Shown here piece by piece: positions 51,790-63,567 of a stretch of 64,000 nucleotides of DNA. The translations under genes were made by a program, and so were the position numbers. Source of the DNA: Bufo bufo (Eukaryota > Chordata > Amphibia > Anura > Bufonidae); the NCBI RefSeq assembly GCF_905171765.1, contig NC_053389.1:220416624-220480623 (forward strand), written 5' to 3'. The number at the start of each line of letters is the position of its first letter. Position 1 is the stretch's first letter. The notes beneath the pieces were generated by a model. The model ran no database searches. It saw only the letters and a program-made list of their open reading frames with translations, and was not told the DNA's origin.

Positions 51790-54700
51790 ATGAGTTTGAT
51801 TGTTGCTACATTGAATGTGCGCGGAATAGGGTCAAGCAGTAGGAGAGCCGCTGTCTTTGATTACCTGGCAACAGTAAGGTCTGACATAATATGTATACAG
51901 GAATGCGCAATTAAATCTACACCCCATGAATCAGAGTGGACTTATGGGAGATCTTACTGGTCGCCCTGCACTGATAACAAAAATGAAGGAGTTGGTATAT
52001 TATTGAAAAATAGTTATATTAATGTAATAGAATATAAAATAGTGGTACCAGGTCGTTGTATTGTTTTAAGTTTTTAGGGCAGCGTTTTAGAGTTTTTAGT
52101 GTTTATGCGCCGGCTAAAAAACGTGAACGTGTGTCTTTTTTAGAAGCTCTTAAACTTTTTATGCCTGGCAGAGATTTTACCATTATTTTAGGTGATTTTA
52201 ATTGTATTAGGAGTGTGCAGGACAGGCAAAGTACCTCTGAAGTCAAGATTGCATTTGCATTTTAAGGATGCTGGACTGATGGTCAACACAGATGAGAAAT
52301 ATACTTATATGGCGGATAGTGGTCGATCTAAGTCTAGAATCGATTATGTTTTATTTTCTGAAGGGCTGGAAGTGATTAAGTGTGACCATGTGATGAACAG
52401 TCTATCCGATCACAAAATTGTTACTGCTGAAATAAGTATGAAGAATTTAGTGGATTTCGGTAGAGGTTACTGGAAATTGAATACAGGTCTGTTGCAGGAT
52501 GCAGAAGTTAAGGATGCTTTTAGAGAAGTGTTTTTATCATGTGTCAGGCAACAGGGATGTTTTAATTGCATTTTAGACTGGTGGGACTGGGCTAAAACCA
52601 AAATTTGCCTCCTTTTTTAAGAATATCTGTGTCAAAAGGGCGCAAGAGAAAAGGGAAAAAGGAGGAAATTTTAATTTCTAGATTAGAAGCATTGTACAAA
52701 TTGAGGAATTGCGGTTGGGAGGTAGGGAAGGAGATTAATGAGATAAAAGAAGAAAGGAGAAAAGAATTGTTGGAGAAAGGGAGGAATATTGTGCATAGAT
52801 CCAAGGTAAAACACATAGAAGAGGACGAGAAATGTTCGAGATATTTTTTTAAAAAGAGTTTTAAGCCAAAAGTTGTTTTTAAATCCGTTTTAACTTCTGA
52901 GGGAGAAGTGACTGGTGATGAAATGGTTAAAAATATATGCGAATTTTATGAGACACTTTTTAAAAATGGAAGTCAGGCTTCGGATTTAGAAATTAAGGAG
53001 TACTGTAATGTTTTATCTGATAACATCTCAAGGGAGGAAAAAGAGGTTTTGATTGGAGATATAAGTGAAGAAGAGGTTAAAAATACTATACGGAGGATGG
53101 CAAAAGGGAAGAACCTGGAAGTGATGGTCTCCCTGCAGAATTTTATTGTTTTTATTGGGATGTGATTGGAGAAGAGGTGAGTCGGATTGTGCGTTTTGTT
53201 TTTAATACTGGTGTTTTTTCTACCTCCATGAGAAAAGGTATAGTCACGCTAATACATAAAAAAGGTAATGAGAAGGAGATCAAAAATTGGCGCCCTATAA
53301 CATTGTTAAATTGTGATTACAAAATAATTACCAAGATTATTGCAAGTAGACTTTGTGATGTAATAGGTTGCATGGTTGGCGAATACCAGGTATGTGCAGT
53401 CCCGGGAAGAAAGATTTCTGACAATTTGGTTTTATTACGAGATATTATTTATTATTCTGGTTTTAATAATGTCCCTTTATTTATTGAAACAACAGATTTC
53501 GAAAACGCCTTTGATAAGGTATCTCATAGATTCTTATTTAGTGTTTTAAAGAAGATGGGGATCCCTGAAAAAATTCTTAATATTATCAGAGGTATGTACA
53601 AAAATGTTTTTAGTCATGTTTTAATAAATGGGTGGGTGTGTCCGGCAGTGGAGGTCAAGTCAGGTGTTAGACAGGGCTGCCCTCTCTCCCCAATTCTTTT
53701 TATTTGCGTTATGGAACCTTTACTATTATCTATCCAGAAAGACAAATGCGTGGAGGGGTTTTTTATACCTGGGGGTTCCGGACGGAGAATAAAATAATTC
53801 GGATATATGGATGACGCCGTATTCGCGTGTCAATCCCAAGCGGACTTAAACAGAATTAACCTACACCTGAAGATTTTCTGCAGTATTGCAGGAATGAGTA
53901 TTAATTGGGGCAAGTGTCAATGGGAAACAAGTGGAAGTCCAAGTACCTGCGATACCCCAAAGTAAAGAAGTGGAAGTTTTAGGGGTCATTTTTGAGGAAA
54001 ATAACAAAAAGGTACAAAAAGCTATGAGGAATTAAACAAGAAAATAGAGAAGAAGATAAATTTTTGGAAACTTAGATTTTTATCATTGAAAGGGAAAATT
54101 TTAATAATTAAATCTGTTATTTTACCCCTGATTTTATATACTTCCATTATTTTATCACCTGGAAAACTCTGGATAAGAAGAACAACAAGGAGACTTTTTA
54201 TATTTTTCTGGGGATCCAAGATGGAGAAAGCTAGGAGAATGGTGGTGATGACAAGGACTGAGCTTGGTGGGTACGACTTCCCTAATTTAGAGTTTTTTTT
54301 AAGAATGCACTATTTTTTGATGATTTTTAAAATTTTAAAGTGCAATAATAGAACTGCAGTCATGTGTAGGTATTTAGCAGGATGGATTTTCTCTAAGTGG
54401 AGTTGGTGTGAAAGGGAACTGGGCAGACCAATGGCATTTGTGATCCCAAAATTTTACGTGGTGCTCAGAACCTTTTATGATCAGTACGGTCTAAGCTCCC
54501 TAAGTAAAACTGAGAAAAATGAAATTATTAAAGTTGGGAGGAAAAACGAGCTTCAATGTGATGTTCCATTCTGCAATACCGCACAGGCTGCGAAAATTTG
54601 GAAACTTTTTTATATCATGGGCCTATCAAATAAGCAAAAGGATGTTACGTGGCTCTGTTTCCATGGGTGCCTCCCAACCAGATCCTTTATGAACTCTAGG

Positions 54701-55120
54701 GGTATAAGAGTGATCAAGAGATGCCCTAGAGAAGGTTGTGGAGGCACAGTAGACCTTTATCATTTGGTTTGGGATTGTTTTTACGCTAAAAGAGTTTTTA
54801 GTGTTTTAAAAGGTCTTTTTATTGCACTTACTGGATGGAAGGTTTTTAGCTATGAAAAGATTTTTATTGGTCAAGATTTTAAAATTTTATCAAATTCACG
54901 TGTTGCATGGCTATTGTTTTCCGTTTTTAAAGAAGTTTTATGGGACTGCAGAAATCTTGTGGTTTTTAAAAATGTTATTTTATCTCCAAAAGAGGCGTCA
55001 AAAGTGTTTTTATCCAGGGTTTTTACGATATTTTTACTGGATAAGAAAAGGATTGGAGAAAGAGAAGCGGAAAAAGTATGGAAGGTAACACAATGGAAAA
55101 ATTACGTGAGTAAATCTTGA
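51790..55120 (+). pseudogene. LINE ORF2: endonuclease and reverse transcriptase, frameshifted
   Basis: ATG 51790 begins the apurinic-type endonuclease: TLNVRGIGS, CIQECAIKS, VYAPAKK, then ILGDFNCIRS, SRIDYVLFSEGL and LSDHKIV. Frameshifts occur near 52070, 52240, 52610 and 53115. The RT follows: NWRPITLLNCDYK, ETTDFENAFDKVSHRFL with the first catalytic Asp, SGVRQGCPLSPILF, and the catalytic box FGYMDDAVFAC near 53800 just after a TAA. The last frame (54086-55120) holds the C-terminal domain with CPREGCGGTVDLYHLVWDC, a Cys/His motif usual for L1/Tx1. The protein nicks target DNA and copies the element RNA; this copy cannot do so. Confidence 0.9.
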
Positions 55121-55245
55121 CCTTTTGATTAGTGATTTTATTTTCAGTGGGGTCCCGTGATGTGAATCAGACATTATTTAGACTGAGCCACTTGAGTGTG
55201 GACTGAGGGAACGTTTGATGTCTATTTACTGAGGAAAAAAAAAAA

Positions 55246-55326
55246 GTCACACAAAACATACTAGCTAATACTAATGTAGGCAACAATCCATTATTTTTGG
55301 TTTCTAGAATGATGATATGCAAAATT
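55246..55326. repeat. Partial third copy of the octamer repeat
   Basis: CTAATGTAGGCAACAATCC, TTGGTTTCTAGAATGATG and ATATGCAAA match the repeats at 48099-48626. It starts right after the LINE poly-A tail and stops within the first octamer, where a MITE remnant begins. Confidence 0.85.
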
Positions 55327-55789
55327 GCGGAACGGACCCATTTTGCGGACGTTTGAATGGAAAAGATATCCCTCAAAATTAAAATAAATTAAATTATTAA
55401 AGTTAAGCAAAAAGCATAGATGTGGTAGGCAATAACAAGTGCCCGGCGGCACTAAATCAGGTGTTCGGCGGCACCAAATCAGAAACCATATGTCCTACCA
55501 CAATCCGGGGGGTTCCGGTGCACATCCATGAATCCTGGAGGGAAAGCAAAAAACATGTATCCCTGGGCTAGATGATGATGTGGTATTGAAGGACAGGGTG
55601 GGCAAAGAACTGTCCCGGATAGCCTAACCACAGACCACCCGCCCTGATAAGAGCGACCCCGTCCGGAACCTTACCCTATATAAAAATGGCCCTAGTAAGC
55701 CCCTAGCCTCTGACTTCTAGGTGATAACTATATAGATCTATGTGTTTGTAACTCATTATAAAAGTATATTATAAGTATATTGCACCCCT
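55327..55789. other. MITE remnant then unrecognised sequence
   Basis: GCGGAACGGACCC and TTTGCGGACGTTTGAATGG at 55325-55362 resemble a Harbinger-type MITE end. The remainder contains a direct repeat of CGGCGGCACYAAATCAG (about 55446 and 55466) and no coding signal. Confidence 0.45.
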
Positions 55790-56155
55790 CTGTGTATCAC
55801 ACCTATCGATAGCACACCTATACTAGTCCTTTTGTGGCCCTATTAGCTAGCGTTTCGTGTCCCCAACAGCCTGTCCCTGCTCCACACAGCAACCTCTCCC
55901 TACACTGGCAAAACACTGAATGTAAAATGGCGGCCAGATCTGATTGATTTATAAGGTAGAGGGTATGTCCATGTGCTGAAATGTCTCAATTGGCTGTCCT
56001 GTACCACCTGATGGATGTGTCATGGGTCAAAGTTCTTCACAATGTAAAAGAATATGGCGGGCGTGAATTTCTCCATATGTTCGCATGTTCGGCGAATCGT
56101 GAACATGCAAAGTTCGCCGCGAAACGACCGCCGGGCGAACCGCAAGGCCATCTTT
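55790..56155. mobile_element. hAT-type MITE fragment
   Basis: GGCGAATCGTGAACATGC, AAGTTCGCCGCGAAACG and AATGGCGGCCAGATCTG are typical of a frog hAT MITE family recognised by its GTTCGC blocks. No complete terminal repeat or target duplication was located. Confidence 0.5.
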
Positions 56156-56219
56156 ACTTGTCAACTGCCTTGCTGAGTCAGGATCAGCAGTCACACAAGG
56201 GGAAACAAGAAACATCATC

Positions 56220-57315
56220 CTTTCAAGTCTCCAGACTCAACACTTTCTTGAAATTAGTTCAATTATGCTTTCATTTGAGCTTCACTGTGTCTGTGGTCTG
56301 CAACACTTGGAATGGACCATCAAACCAGGGTTTAAGGACTTTCCTAACATGTCTTTTTACTACCACCCAATCTCCCGACACAAGTGGGTGGATTCCTGGT
56401 ACTTTATCAAGATCTGCAGGTGAAGCAAAAACTCGAGAACGTATTTTAATTCAAATGCTTGTGCAAACTGATCACATAATCTGTCAGACCATGTTGCATC
56501 TGGAGCTGCTGTGCGAAATACAATCCTATCCTAGGGGCTGACCCGAAAAGGACCTTATAGGGACTAAGGCCTGTCTTACGGTTAGGGGTATACCTTACTG
56601 AAAAGAGGGCTACCAGCAGGCACTCTGTTCATAACTTTTTGAATCTTTAACTAGTGTCCCGTTCAGTTCCTTTTACCCTATCCTACTGCTGCTTTGTGGA
56701 TGGTACGAAGCATGTAAGGCCTGTTCTACATCCAAAAACCTTCATCATCTCCTGCATCACTTCACCTGTGAACTTTCAATGGTCTCAGGTACCCCATACC
56801 TGCATACAACTTTGGCCATAATCTTCCTTGCTTCTTTGGGTATGCTTTTGACCATCCTGAAAACAAGTCATCACACACCAATACATACTCATACATGCCC
56901 ACCTTGGGTAGTTGAAGGTAGTCTGCAAGCATTGAATCAGATACAAAGGGCAAGACGTGTGTTTCTGGGGTACCTTAACCACCTCGCCCACATTGTTCTG
57001 GGCACAATTCATACATCCTTGAGTATATCTGACTGTTATAGTGCTGAACCCTGGGGCACACCATATGCTACGTACTAAAACACACATAGCAGTTTTTGTC
57101 TGGTGCATCACTCCATGGGTTGCCTGTGCCATCGTGAGGTAGAGGGACCTGGGAAGGCAGAGTTTCCCTTGGAACTGTATTAGGCCTTCCTCATTTGTAG
57201 TCCCCCCTTTTTCCATCCACCAGTCCCTTTCATCCTTCCCCACCTGGTTCTGTAGGGTCTTAAGAACTTCCAGTGAGACAAGAGGAGTTACTTCAGGGAC
57301 CTGAACTATGGCCAC
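56220..57315 (-). pseudogene. Retroviral integrase fragments
   Basis: Frame 56785-57315 contains the N-terminal zinc-binding region, with TMAQATHGVMHQ and CMNCAQNN as His and Cys positions. Frame 56762-56953 carries YVLVCDDLFSGWSKAYP, the first catalytic Asp of the core. Further downstream (56220-56560) scattered frames retain integrase C-terminal features such as KTGLSPYKVLFG. Multiple frameshifts exclude function. Integrase would insert viral DNA into the host genome. Confidence 0.7.
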
Positions 57316-57487
57316 TTAAGGCAGGGGTCTGCCTAGGCAATTTGGTAGCCATTTTTGCTGCCTGATCTGCCGTGGCTTTTCCCTTTGCCTCCTCTGAGTC
57401 TGTTTTACAGTGACCTTCTGTTGTTATCACCGCCACTCAAGTTAGCGACATGTGGGCTTCCATCAGAGATCTCACTGCTTCCCCATT

Positions 57488-58288
57488 TTAAGCGGTCAGG
57501 AAGTCTCTCGCTTTCCAAATGGGCCCATAGTCATGGGCTCTACCAAAAGGCATACCTGGAATCAGTGTAAATGTTAGCTGTTTTTTTTTCCCAAGAGTGT
57601 CATGTTTAGTCACCTCTGCCCAACCTGTGTAGCACCTGCCATCTTGGCCATACCTCGATCCATCCACAAAGAGCACGGGATCTGGATTACCTAATGGCTG
57701 ATTTACCACATCCTGCTGTCTCTTGTGACATCATCTGCTAACAATCGTGAGCCTCTTCCTCTGGATCTGGAATAAAAGGTTAAGTGCCCTAACTCTTCCC
57801 TCCCCCCTTGTTCCAGAGGCAACAGGGTGGCTGGATTCAAAGTATTACACCTTTTGGACAGCAACATTGTCAGGCAACAAAATGGAACACTGCATTCTCA
57901 AATAGAACAAAAAGATTTTTGGGTTGTACTTTAATGAGGATAGAAGTAATATCACTGTCACTTTGTGGTTCAGGACTATCTCAGAGCTTTCATCAAGCAT
58001 GGCTTGTACAGCTACTACAGCTCTGATGCAGAAAGGGGCACCTCTGGCCACGGGGTCAAGTCTGGCTGAATAATATGCCACAGGGCGTTGTTGCTGGCCA
58101 TGCAGTTGGGTGAGGACAGCTGAGGCATGGCCATTCACTTCTGTACAATACAATGTAAATGTAATAATCTGATAGGACCTGTGCGGGGGAGCACAAAATT
58201 GCCAGGTTTTGGCATAAAAAGCCTTTACCACCTCATCTATAAGGTGGAAGGGACTAAAGGACAAACAATCATAAAGAGGCTGCATCAA
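57488..58288 (-). pseudogene. Retroviral RT connection and RNase H fragments
   Basis: Frame 57845-58288 carries connection-domain features: LYDCL, VNGHASAVLTQLHGQQQRP, then VAYYSARLDPVARG. Frame 57488-57709 holds an RNase H start (LFVDGSRYGQDG) with its first catalytic Asp. Frameshifts and stops separate them. RNase H degrades the RNA strand during reverse transcription; this copy is dead. Confidence 0.75.
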
Positions 58289-58405
58289 ACTTATGTATCC
58301 AAGGTCTGTGGCAAGAAACAGGGCCCAAAAATGTCCTCAGTGCATTCATGTTTCTGGGCAAAGGGATGTACTTCACAGCCTTCTTACATTCAGGGGTGAG
58401 ATGTT

Positions 58406-58650
58406 TCACCCCAGGGAGGTGCAGCCATGATCAGCTAAAAAAGGACAGGAGTGACATGGCTGAAGTATACATAGTGGGTGAGTTCCAGGCTCCCTGCGGC
58501 AGCACCACCCAGGTATATTGTTTACCCCCATTTGTAAAGGCAAACACCTACTGTCTGGACGTAGTGGTGCTGAAAAGAAAACATTTGCCAAATCAATCAC
58601 AGTGGAGTGGGTTTACTCTTCTTATTTTTCTTTTTCACAAAGTACAAAAA
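58406..58650 (-). pseudogene. Retroviral reverse transcriptase fragment
   Basis: The minus-strand frame begins MIDLANVFFSAPL, corresponding to the first catalytic Asp region of a retroviral RT, and then shifts frame repeatedly. The YxDD region was not seen. The fragment lies between the protease and the connection domain as expected. Confidence 0.65.
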
Positions 58651-58688
58651 AGTGTTAAAAGGGGATACAATCTCCCTTTTTTTTATTT

Positions 58689-59110
58689 TTATTTCAAACA
58701 AAAAGTCTCTACAAACATAGACCAGGGAGTTTTATCACTAACGGCCAACAAACAAAGTTCCTGTTCATTGGGGGCACCTGTAAGCTTCACAGTGCCGTTC
58801 TCCTGATATGAGATGCTGGCATGTACTTTTGCAAGCAAGTCTGTATCCAGGAGGGAACAAGAGGCGTTATCATTGACAGCAAACAGCAAGCACTTCTTGG
58901 TTAAGGGCAAATCTAATACGGATGGGTTCTGTTAAAAAGGGGAGTGTACTACTTTCACATCCACTTCTACCCAAAGACTGGTGTCCTTGGAGATTAAGTC
59001 AGGGGAGGACATGTTTGCTGTGCACAACTGTCTTGGCTAATCCAGTGTCAATCAAAAACGGGACTCCCCAGAGTGAGGGATATCATTGGGGTTGGACTTG
59101 AATCTGCTAA
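58689..59110 (-). pseudogene. Retroviral protease fragment
   Basis: On the minus strand an aspartyl-protease active-site triplet DTG is encoded at 59041-59049, preceded by PFLI. Downstream, a separate frame retains the end of a protease-like domain (LLDTDLLAKVHASI). Frames are disrupted by stops. The enzyme would mature viral polyproteins; nonfunctional here. Confidence 0.6.
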
Positions 59111-59370
59111 AATGTTTAAAAGCACACCGATACTGGATTGCCTGTTTCCTAATCTTGGTCTAACTTTTCCCCCTCACCTGTCTTTGTGTCGTCCTCATGA
59201 CAAAAACATGGGTGTCTGTAGGGACGGACAGTGATCCGGGCATGGTCATCACAGAATACAATCCTCTCGTGTCGTGTGGACAAGGAGTACCACACACAGC
59301 ACAACTTTCTCTCTTCTGGGTCCCGCAAACTCTGCAGGTCCATCTCCCAGGACCATTATAGGGTGGCAAA

Positions 59371-60525
59371 CTTACTTTTTCCTCACTTCAATGAGGCGTT
59401 TGGCATTGGGGATGGGGCAATGCCCGAGGAACACTACCTGTGGTTGGCACCACTGAACCACCAATGCTGTTTTATGTTACTCTGCATTTTGGATTACAGA
59501 AGTATCCAGCTTTTCCTAATGTGAAATTTTAATAGACTGAAATACAGGACTTCTCATCTTTCATGGGGGTGTCTTGTGTCTAGGGGATGGGCACAAGGGC
59601 TGTCGTTGTCTGTAACATCCACCCTGTCCTCCTCCCTCCCCTCTAAGTCATCTAAGTCCACCCCTTTCAGTCGGACAGTGTGATCTTCCCTTTGTCCTTC
59701 AGTATTGTCTTAGCTGTTTATGAGGATACATCGCTGATGTTAGCACAAACATTTAACATATAACATTTAACTTCAAACGTTTAAACATACAGGTCTGACA
59801 ATACAGACATGAACACACGAAGGGCCCATAAGAAATGTTTCATGGACTTCGATTAACAAATGTAGAGCTCAATCTACTTTTTTGGCACCAATAAAATCCC
59901 CAAATCTTCTAAGAAAAATAAAATAAAGTCCCCAATGCGCATATTATATAAAAACAAATATCATACTCCATGCACATTCACATTTTCATTTATTCATTTT
60001 CACGAACGGCTCATAACCACGCTCTTATACATGATATACGGATTGCACACACAGCTCAGCTACCACTCAAAGCCACACCCATTCACATTCCACTGAATTA
60101 TTCATGGGTTCGATCCCAGCCACACAGTTTTCTTTGTTTCATTTTTCATCATAAAACTTGCAGCACAAACAAACACAGCTTTCCTGGAAACAGACACACC
60201 ACACCCAGAATTGTTGATGATCTCTTGTTGTTCTGCCTTGTTTTCCAATGTCTTCTGGTCTTCAATCTGTGATTAATCAAAATCTTATAACAAGACAGCA
60301 TAAAGTTATAATCATACAATAATTTTTGTTAAGGGTAAACTACTTGGGAAAGAAGAATGAAAATTATTAAGCAATATTCACCTTTCTTCTTCTTGTAAAA
60401 TTTTATTACACATATCACATCACTTACTCTGCATGAGTCCCTTCCCCCTCCTTCATAATCACTTCTGTGTTGCCTGCATCTCGTTATCTAAGGAATGCTT
60501 TGCCTAGCAGCTCAAGTTTTCTCTG
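59371..60525. other. Presumed retroviral leader or unrelated sequence, no gene
   Basis: It lies on the 5' side of the minus-strand pol relic. No gag domain, LTR boundary or primer-binding site could be supported. It is AT-rich from about 59720. Confidence 0.4.
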
Positions 60526-60911
60526 ATAACCCCTTCAACCCCGGGCCTGTTTTCACCTTCCTGCCCAGCCATTTTTTGCAAATCTGAAATGTGTCACTTT
60601 ATGTGGTGATAACTTTAAAATGCTTTTACTTATACAGGCCATTCAGAGATTGTTTTCTCGTCACATATTGTACTTCATGACAGTGGTAAAAATAAGTAAA
60701 AAAAAAACATTTTTATTCTTAAAAAAATACAAAATTTCCCAAAAATTCTGAAAAATTAGCAAATTAGCAAATTTCAATTTCTCTGCTTTTATATTAGATC
60801 AGTGGTTCTCAACCTTTCTAAAGCCGTGACCCCTTAATACATGTTGTGGTGACCCCCAACCATTACATTTTCCCATATAAGCCGCTGACGCGGCTGGGTA
60901 TGACATAGTTT

Positions 60912-61440
60912 TGGGGGATCTGTGGATGACGCTGAGTTATGGGGGATCTGTGGATGACGGCGAGTTGTGGGAGATCTGTGGATGACGCTGTGTTGTGGGG
61001 GATCTGTGGATGGCGCTGTGTTGTGGGAGATCTGTGGATGGCGCTGTGTTGTGGGGGATCTGTGGATGGCGCTGTGTTGTGGGGGATCTGTGGATGACGC
61101 TGAGTTATGGGGGATCTGTGGATGACGCTGAGTTGTGGGAGATCTGTGGATGACGCTGTGTTGTGGGGGATCTGTGGATGGCGCTGTGTTGTGGGGGATC
61201 TGTGGAGGACGCTGTTATATGGGGGATCTGTGGAGGACGCTGTTATATGGGGGATCTGTGGAGGACGCTGTTATGGGGGATCTGTGGAGGACGCTGTTAT
61301 GGGGGATCTGTGGAGGACGCTGTTATGGGGGATCTGTGGAGGACAGTGTTATGGGGGGATCTGTGGAGGACACTTATGGGGGGATCTGTGGATGGCACTG
61401 TTATGGGGTGGATCTGTGGAGTACGCTGTTATAGGGGATG
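60912..61440. repeat. 26-28-bp minisatellite
   Basis: About 19 units of GGGGGATCTGTGGATGACGC with variants; spacing is 28 bp early (60973, 61001, 61029) and about 26 bp later. Open frames across it are repeat artefacts. Confidence 0.9.
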
Positions 61441-61612
61441 TGTGCTATGACACATAGGGCCATGAGGGGGGCCAGCATAAGACATATAGCATCTTATGCT
61501 GGTCCCCCTCATGGCCCTATGTGTCCCCTCATGTGTCCTAAACTGCGCACATAACTGTCTTTGCGTGTAAAGTATGTTACTCCTGTGTGAAACAATCTCT
61601 CTCCTATTTGTA

Positions 61613-62013
61613 GCGTTATACTACCCTACCTCGTGAGATTTCCCTACCTCCTGACTTCCTGTCGCACTGCTAATGACGTGAGGAGGCGTTCCTGAGTTTT
61701 GACGATCTGCGGCATGCGCAAACCGACAGTTTATGGAAAATCTCAGCGGAGTTCAGCTTTACACCGGGACACTGCGCATGTGCAGGAGAGCCTTAGTAGG
61801 GAAATATTACGGCCCAGTGCGCAAGTGTGGCTAACTCCGGCCGGCGCATGCGCAGTGTCCCGGTGTGAAGCTGAACTCCGCTGAGATTTTCCATAAACTG
61901 TCGTTTTGCGCATGTGCAGATTGCCAAAACTCAGGAACGCCTCCTCACGTCATTAGCAGTGCGACGGGAAGTCAGGAGGTAGGGAAATCTCACGAAGTAG
62001 GGTAATGTAACGC
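61613..62013. repeat. Large inverted repeat inside the SPIN-like element
   Basis: Arms of about 170 bp (TAGCGTTATACTACCCTACC to about 61785, mirrored from about 61840 to 62013) include TTTTCCATAAACTGTCG, AACTCCGCTGAGATTTTCC and AGTGTCCCGGTGT, with only scattered mismatches. Confidence 0.85.
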
Positions 62014-63182
62014 TACAATCGTGCAGCCCTAATAGGAAGCCTCAGGCGACCCCCCGGAAAGGGCCGATCGACCCCCAAAGGGGTCGCGACCCCTAGGTTG
62101 AGAACCGCTGTATTAGATAGTAATACCTTCAAAAACAGTAATTACTTTACATTCCCCATATGTCTACTTCATGTTTGGATCATTTTGAAAATAACATTTT
62201 ATTTTTTGGGGACGTTAGAAGGCTTAGAAGTATGGAAGCAAATCTTGAAATTTTTCGGAAAATTTCCAAAACCCACTTTTTAAGGACCAGTTCAGGTCTG
62301 AAGTCACTTTGTGAGGCTTACATAATAGAAACCACCCAAAAATGACCCCATTTTAGAAACTACACCCCTCAAGTTATACAAAACTGATTTTACAAACTTT
62401 GTTAACACTTTTAACAGAATTTCACTTTTTTGGCAGATTTTACATTTTAATCCATTTTTTCCAGTAGCAAATGCACATGTGATCGTAAACTGCTGTACGG
62501 GCACACGGCAGGGCGCAGAAGGAAAGGAACGCCATATGAGTTTTGGAAGGCAAATTTAGCTGAACTGTTTTTTAGATGCCATGTCCCATTTGAAGCCCCC
62601 CCTGATGCACCCCTACAGTAGAAACTCAAAAAAGTGACCACATTTTGGAAACTACGGGATAAGGTGCCAGTTTTAGTGGTACTATTTTGGGGTACATATG
62701 ATTTTTTATTGCTCTATATTACGTTTTTTTGTGAGGCAAGGTAACAAAAAAATTGAAGTTTTACACAATAATAGCATTTTTGAAACCAAAATAATGATAT
62801 TTTAGTGTCTCATAGTCTGAGAGCCATAGCTTTTTCATTTTTTGACCTATTCTCTCAGGTAGGGTCTCATTTTTTGCGGGATGAGGTGACTGTTTTATTG
62901 ATACCATTTTGGGGCATACGACTTTTTGATCGCTTGGTGTTGCACTTTTTGTGATGTAAGGTGACAAAAATTGCTTTTTTTACACTGTTTTTTTTTTTTA
63001 AAAATGTATGGTGTTTATCGGACAGGGTGGATCATGTGATATATTTATAGAGCCGTTCATTACGGATGCGGCAATACCTAATATGTGTGTTTTTTTTTTT
63101 TCTGTTTTTTATTATAACATAAAGGGGAAAGGGGCGTTTTTTTTCTTTTTTACTTTATTAATTTTATTACTTTATTAATTTT

Positions 63183-63567
63183 ATTAACCACCTCAGCCCC
63201 CCTAGCTTAAGCATCCTTAATGACCAGACCACTTTTTACAATTCTGCACTACACTACTTTCACCGTTTATTGCTCGGTCATACAACTTATCACCCAAATG
63301 AATTTTACCTCCTTTTCTTCTCACTAATAGAGCTTTCATTTGGTGGTATTTCATTGCTGCTGACATTTTAACTTTTTTTGTTATTAATCGAAATTTACCC
63401 AAATTTTTGCAAAAAAAAATTTCATTTTTCACTTTCAGTTGTAAAATTTTTCAAAAAAAACGACATCTATATATACATTTTTCTCAAAATTTATTGTTCT
63501 ACACGTCTTTGATAAAAAAAAAATGTTTGGGTAAAAAAAATAAATGGTTTGGGTAAAAGTTATAGCG
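63183..63567. mobile_element. TTAA element fragment
   Basis: TTAACCACCTCAGCCCCCCT at 63184 begins another TTAA-type element (interior CTTTCATTTGGTGGTATTTC), AT-rich and without ORFs. It ends at the L1-like 5' end near 63568. Confidence 0.6.

Larger units (their letters stand above)
48667..55245 (+). mobile_element. Tx1/L1-clade LINE joined to U2 (Keno-like)
   Basis: A plus-strand non-LTR retrotransposon starts right after U2 nucleotide 40. It has two gag-like ORFs with CCHC zinc knuckles and an ORF2 with apurinic endonuclease, RT and a C-terminal Cys/His motif, and ends in an 11-A tail at 55235-55245. Members of the Tx1 clade named Keno are known to insert into U2 genes; the junction seen here fits that, but downstream U2 sequence (41-188) is absent. 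All ORFs carry lesions. Confidence 0.8.
56156..59370 (-). mobile_element. Endogenous retrovirus relic, pol region
   Basis: Protease, RT, RNase H and integrase fragments occur in retroviral pol order on the minus strand. The copy is heavily frameshifted; no LTR, primer-binding site or env could be identified. The RT connection and RNase H features suggest a class I-like (gamma/epsilon) pol, by recognition only. Confidence 0.7.
60800..62110. mobile_element. SPIN-like hAT element (non-autonomous)
   Basis: Ends CAGTGGTTCTCAACCTTTC and, inverted, CAGCGGTTCTCAACCTAGG are flanked by a perfect 8-bp duplication TATTAGAT (60792-60799 and 62111-62118). The subterminal GTCGCGACCCC/CCGTGACCCC sequences are those of the SPIN/OposCharlie type of hAT elements, known from horizontal spread among tetrapods. 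Inside are a 28-bp minisatellite, a short palindrome (about 61448-61530) and a 400-bp foldback (about 61613-62013). No transposase is present. Confidence 0.85.
60526..63182. mobile_element. TTAA element relic split by a hAT element
   Basis: The sequence from about 60526 (AACCCCTTCAACCCCGGGCC) follows the element at 1111-3563, including CATTCAGAGATTGTTTTCTC and, beyond the hAT insertion, AAGGACCAGTTCAGGTCTGA and TTTTTGCGGGATGAGGTGAC. The left flank reads ATAA rather than TTAA and no hairpin string is present at the right, where another TTAA element begins at 63183. It is an older, incomplete relative. Confidence 0.7.

Noticed and set aside
60112..60134. T-arm-like GGTTCGATCCCAGCC as a tRNA gene or retroviral primer-binding site
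   Set aside because: No A box or acceptor stem nearby, and no TGG at the correct distance to complement a tRNA CCA end.
61107..61457. Gly/Trp-rich ORFs of about 95-116 codons
   Set aside because: Translation of the 26-28-bp minisatellite in the SPIN-like element; three frames are open at once.
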